Below, piece after piece: positions 61,006 through 64,000 of a stretch of DNA of 64,000 nucleotides; positions within the stretch are counted from its first letter, which is position 1, and every line of letters begins with the position of its first letter. The stretch is taken from contig OZ218955.1 of assembly GCA_965112735.1 (NCBI GenBank), positions 1,612,001 to 1,676,000 on the forward strand, in the 5' to 3' direction. Both the position numbers and the translations under genes were made by a program. This DNA comes from Phaeosaccion multiseriatum (taxonomy: Eukaryota > Ochrophyta, other classes). The notes beneath the pieces are model-generated. The model did no database searches, was not told where the DNA came from, and saw nothing but the letters and a program-made list of their open reading frames with translations.

Positions 61006-64000
61006 TCACCACACAGACTCCGTGTAAGCCTGGCGCAGCACACGGGCGTCGGGAAGAACATTCCTTTGCATGACAGATGGCGTCATTTGGTGTCGGGACT
61101 GAAGGCGCCGGCTGCTCCTGCCTCGCCGACCCCACCCACCACCACCCCCTCCTCCTCCTCCCTCCTCCTCATCCTCCTCCTCTGCCTGCTGGTCGAGCGC
61201 GAACCAGCTGAAGAGGGTGGGTAGGTAGGAGCAGCTGTAGCGCTCGTCGAGCACGGCAGGGCCCCTCACCCTGGCCGGTTGGTGCATCAGAGACACCACG
61301 TAGTCCAGGTATTCACGTCGGTCCAGTTGTGAGTAGGGCAGCGTCAGGCAGCGCAGCAAGGGGGAGGGCTCCAGTTGGAGGGCTGTATCACCAATTCCTG
61401 CTCCTATTGCTGCTGCTGCTGCTGCTCCCTCTTCGGCCCCATCGATGCCACCCGCTGGAACCAAAGCTACGTCTTCTTCCTCCTTCTCCTCCTCCTGCTG
61501 CTGCTGCTGCTGCTGCTGCTGTTGTATCGCCGCATGTTGCCCATCGGTGGCGACAGTAGCCCCAGCAGCCGAGGCGAGCGCTAGCGGTGACCTCAATTGG
61601 GGACTTGTCAGGGGCTCTCCCCACCATCCACCGCCCCTTTCGCCTCCTCCTCCTCCTCCTCCTCCTCCTCCTCCTCCTCCTCCTCCTCCTCCTCCTCCTC
61701 CAGCTGCCGCTGTTGCTGTATCACCAACTGTCGTTGCCACCGCGGCGCTCGTCAAGGGCACGCACACACCCACCCTCAGCCTGCATCCCATCTCGAGAAT
61801 GGTGTTCGGCAGTTCCTCCATACATCGTGCTGCCAGCCACCACCCCCAACCTGCTTCGTCCACCGCGCAGCCTCCTCCGCCACTCACACCAGCACCACCA
61901 CCCTCTCCTCCTCCACCTCCTCCTCCACTTCCTCCCCCCCCACTACCTCCTCCTCCACTACCACTTCCTCCTCCTCCTCCGCCGCCGCCTCCTCCTCCTC
62001 CTCCTCCTCCTCCTCCTCCCACTCCGCCTCCACCCTCCCCTTTCCCCCCTCCCCCTCCTCCTCCGCCCCCCCCCCCTCTGCCCTGCCAGGACGAAGACGG
62101 ACCTCCTTCCGCATAGAGTCCGATCTTGGCCTTGAATGACCACGAGCGCTGCACGTCAGGCCGAGGCGTGGTGAGGTAATGGTCGCCGCCGTCGGCAGGA
62201 GGGCCCAGACCGCACGCCAACACATCCGCGGCAGAGAAGTCATCGGCCAACAGGCAGATTTGCTGAAGCTCGCGTACCTTCTCCTCCTCCTGCTGGCGAC
62301 GCTGGCCCTGCTGAATCCCCAACTGCTGCTGGTGCTGGCCGGGCCATGGCTGCGAAAGGTAGAGCGCTGGGGCGTGCGTGATGGTGGGCCTGCAGGACCG
62401 AGAGGGCCCCTCCTCTTTCTCCTTCTTCTTCTCCTCCTCCTCCTCCTCCTCCTCCTCCTCCTCCTTCTCTCGTTTCTCCTTCCCCTCCTCCTCCTCCTCC
62501 TTCTCCTCCTTCTGCTCCTGCTGCGGAGAATCCTCGCCCCTTCTGCTTGGCGGTGCCTGGGAGGAGTCATCCTTGCGCGGCGACCCCCCTGTGCACTCCT
62601 CAGCAGGCAGGTGGCCCACTGTTGCTGCGCCTTCGAGACCCCCACCCTCCTCTGGTGGTTGCTTCTCTCCTCCGTCGGCTGTTGTAGGTGGTGCTAGATG
62701 TGCATCCGTTGCGATTCGCTCCTGTCTGAGCGGAGTCACCTCATCAGCATCCAAACTTCCGCCGCTCTTTTCTACGCCCAAGCTGGCCAAGCTGGGAGGG
62801 CCTGCTACGGTATCACCAACTCCTCCTCCTCCCTCTGCGGTTCCGGTGCCGCCAGAGGCTGGTTCGGGGGTCTCCCCATCCACACTCTCCACGCGACGTC
62901 GCTTGGCAGGGCTTTGGCCGTCTCCGCTCTCTTCTTCATCCTCCTCACCACTGAGTGCTAAAGAGGCCCCAGCAGGAGAACAAGAGACACCAGCGGGTAC
63001 TGTGGCGACGTCATCTGGTGCCTTGTCATCCACCCCAGCTGCAGACTCGCCCACCTCCATCTCCTCCTCGTCTCCTCTTCCATCAACTGCCATCCCCTCC
63101 TCCCTTGTCTTCTTCTCGTCATCTCCGAACAGTGCATCCATATCGTCGTCGTCGTCATCGTCCTCGGCCCCCTTTGCCTCTTCCGAAACGTCAACCGCCT
63201 TGCGCAAACGCAAACATCGCTTCCGTTTGCCAGCCCCAGCCTTCCCCTTGGCGCCCCCCTCGGCCTTCTCTCCTCGTCCCTCCCCCATGCCCCCCTCCTC
63301 GCCTTCTCCTCTTGATCCCCCTCCCCCTCCCCCTGCCCCTGCCCTGCCCTTCCCATGGATCACAAGCTCTGGAAACGCAACCTCGCCTCCCAACATGCTC
63401 TCCTCCACCTCCTCCTCCTCCTCATCCTGCTCCTCGTCCCCAGAAGAATCGCTCGCCGCAAACACCCTGGGCGCTGCCGAGACAGAGACCGCAAAGGCTG
63501 GGACCGGACGGCTGCTCCTCCCTCGTAGCCTTGGCCGTCCTCGGCGTCGAGCCAGACCCAGCCCCTGGCCCCCCACGGGACGAAAGGGTGGGCTTTTAAG
63601 AGTCACGAGGGGCATGTAGTTGAAAAAGACGGCGCTCTGACGGCTGGCGAGCGTGGCATCGCTGTACAGCACAGGCAGTGGGCAAGATCCGCGAGGAGGA
63701 GCTGCTGCTGCTGCTGCTGCCGCCGCTGCTGCTGTAGCACCAACTGCTGCTGCTGCCGCGGGGCAGCGTTCTCCAACAGCCACCGTCACTGCCAGCATGC
63801 CCCTCAGACATGTGCTGCTTCCACGCACCTCGCACTTGCCCCCCTTCTCCGCCGCCGCTGCTGTAGGGGAGAAAGAAGAGAAGGGGGGAAGCATGACCTC
63901 TAGCTCGGTGTCTGAGAGAATCCGAACGTCGTCGCCAGTCAGCCACAAGCCCTGTCCCACGCCCACGCCATGCCCCAGTTGCACAGAGATGGGAGCAGCA
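61006..64000 (-). CDS. Large unidentified nuclear-type protein (N-terminus beyond the window)
   Basis: One frame is open from the right edge to a stop at 61006, about 997 codons, with no ATG near the edge, so the start lies outside. I do not recognise the family. Basic stretches resemble nuclear localisation signals (GKRKRCLRLRK, PAKRRRVES). Acidic blocks include DDDDDDDMDALFGDD. Between poly-Gly and poly-Glu spacers are conserved-looking islands: DDVRILSDTELEVMLPP, YMPLVTLKSPPFRPVGG, QICLLADDFSAADVLACGLG, WSFKAKIGLY, ARCMEELPNTILEMGCRLRV, YSQLDRREYLDYVVSLMHQP and a C-terminus MQRNVLPDARVLRQAYTESVW. Such islands separated by repeats suggest an ordered core interrupted by expansions. Dispersed-element copies at 61385, 61718, 62810 and 63735 are read as GDT or VGAT. 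Chromatin or transcription factor is a guess. Confidence 0.6.
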   Translation of the reverse strand, partial: AAPISVQLGHGVGVGQGLWLTGDDVRILSDTELEVMLPPFSSFSPTAAAAEKGGKCEVRGSSTCLRGMLAVTVAVGERCPAAAAAVGATAAAAAAAAAAAPPRGSCPLPVLYSDATLASRQSAVFFNYMPLVTLKSPPFRPVGGQGLGLARRRGRPRLRGRSSRPVPAFAVSVSAAPRVFAASDSSGDEEQDEEEEEVEESMLGGEVAFPELVIHGKGRAGAGGGGGGSRGEGEEGGMGEGRGEKAEGGAKGKAGAGKRKRCLRLRKAVDVSEEAKGAEDDDDDDDMDALFGDDEKKTREEGMAVDGRGDEEEMEVGESAAGVDDKAPDDVATVPAGVSCSPAGASLALSGEEDEEESGDGQSPAKRRRVESVDGETPEPASGGTGTAEGGGGVGDTVAGPPSLASLGVEKSGGSLDADEVTPLRQERIATDAHLAPPTTADGGEKQPPEEGGGLEGAATVGHLPAEECTGGSPRKDDSSQAPPSRRGEDSPQQEQKEEKEEEEEGKEKREKEEEEEEEEEEEKKKEKEEGPSRSCRPTITHAPALYLSQPWPGQHQQQLGIQQGQRRQQEEEKVRELQQICLLADDFSAADVLACGLGPPADGGDHYLTTPRPDVQRSWSFKAKIGLYAEGGPSSSWQGRGGGGGGGGGGGKGEGGGGVGGGGGGGGGGGGGGGGGGSGSGGGGSGGGGSGGGGGGGEGGGAGVSGGGGCAVDEAGWGWWLAARCMEELPNTILEMGCRLRVGVCVPLTSAAVATTVGDTATAAAGGGGGGGGGGGGGGGGGGGGERGGGWWGEPLTSPQLRSPLALASAAGATVATDGQHAAIQQQQQQQQQQEEEKEEEDVALVPAGGIDGAEEGAAAAAAIGAGIGDTALQLEPSPLLRCLTLPYSQLDRREYLDYVVSLMHQPARVRGPAVLDERYSCSYLPTLFSWFALDQQAEEEDEEEGGGGGGGGGWGRRGRSSRRLQSRHQMTPSVMQRNVLPDARVLRQAYTESVW
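61645..61701. repeat. (CCT)n tract encoding poly-Gly in the rightmost gene
   Basis: About 18 units on the + strand. A second, larger CCT/CCG-rich cluster lies at about 61890-62075 in the same exon. Confidence 0.88.
61718..61730 (+). repeat. Dispersed element GTATCACCAACTG, exact copy (coding)
   Basis: Read on the minus strand as TTVGDTATAAAGG, next to a poly-Gly-encoding (CCT)n tract. Confidence 0.9.

Overview
This is nuclear DNA from an intron-rich eukaryote, most likely a flagellated photosynthetic stramenopile (heterokont alga). Three observations support this. Nearly every gene has several GT-AG introns. Two genes encode basal-body/cilium proteins, DZIP1 and UBXN11. The DNL zinc-finger protein starts with a signal peptide ending in an Ala-Phe junction, which resembles the ASAF plastid presequences of heterokonts. 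The species cannot be named from sequence alone. The window is extremely rich in simple repeats: CCT/AGG, CT/GA, GAGT, TCAG, GT and CAA/CAG tracts. Many of the longest open frames are only shadows of these tracts.

Layout, left to right. An ADCK2-type UbiB/ABC1 kinase (+, 5' end outside the window, ends 6052). A polo-like kinase with two polo boxes (-, 7721-13507). A MAPKKK with a very long disordered N-terminus (-, 14865 to about 20975), followed upstream by a Ser/Gly/Gln-rich coding block (20878-25123) that is probably its own N-terminus, separated by a one-base frame change in a homopolymer. An unidentified coiled-coil protein with a polyglutamine tract (-, 26787-31603). eIF6 (+, 31937-33289). 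SEL1L/HRD3 (-, 35299-41077). UBXN11 (-, 42298-44250). A MYND-finger protein (+, 44444-46102). A membrane-anchored inositol monophosphatase-family enzyme (-, 46722-49675). A probable plastid DNL zinc-finger protein (+, 50014-51252). DZIP1 (-, 52435-57847). An acidic adaptin/clathrin-binding-like protein (+, 57884-60757). A large unidentified nuclear-type protein running off the right edge (-, 61006-64000).

I traced exons by hand for most genes. Reading-frame phases sum correctly for ABC1, PLK, eIF6, SEL1L, UBXN11, the MYND protein, IMPase, the DNL protein, DZIP1 and the coiled-coil protein. Four gene pairs are head-to-head with short shared upstream regions: coiled-coil/eIF6, UBXN11/MYND, IMPase/DNL and DZIP1/adaptin-binding. 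The genes do not form one pathway. Common themes are mitosis and basal body (PLK, DZIP1, UBXN11) and membrane or protein quality control (SEL1L, adaptin-binding protein).

The most unusual signal is a dispersed short element, GTATCACCAACTG. It has 11 exact copies and about 14 near copies in 64 kb, lies mostly in one orientation, and is usually embedded in CTG/CAG runs. It occurs in introns, intergenic DNA, a 3' UTR and coding sequence. In coding sequence it is read in three ways (VGDTA, QLVIQQ, AVSPTA), so it behaves as a DNA-level element rather than a protein motif.
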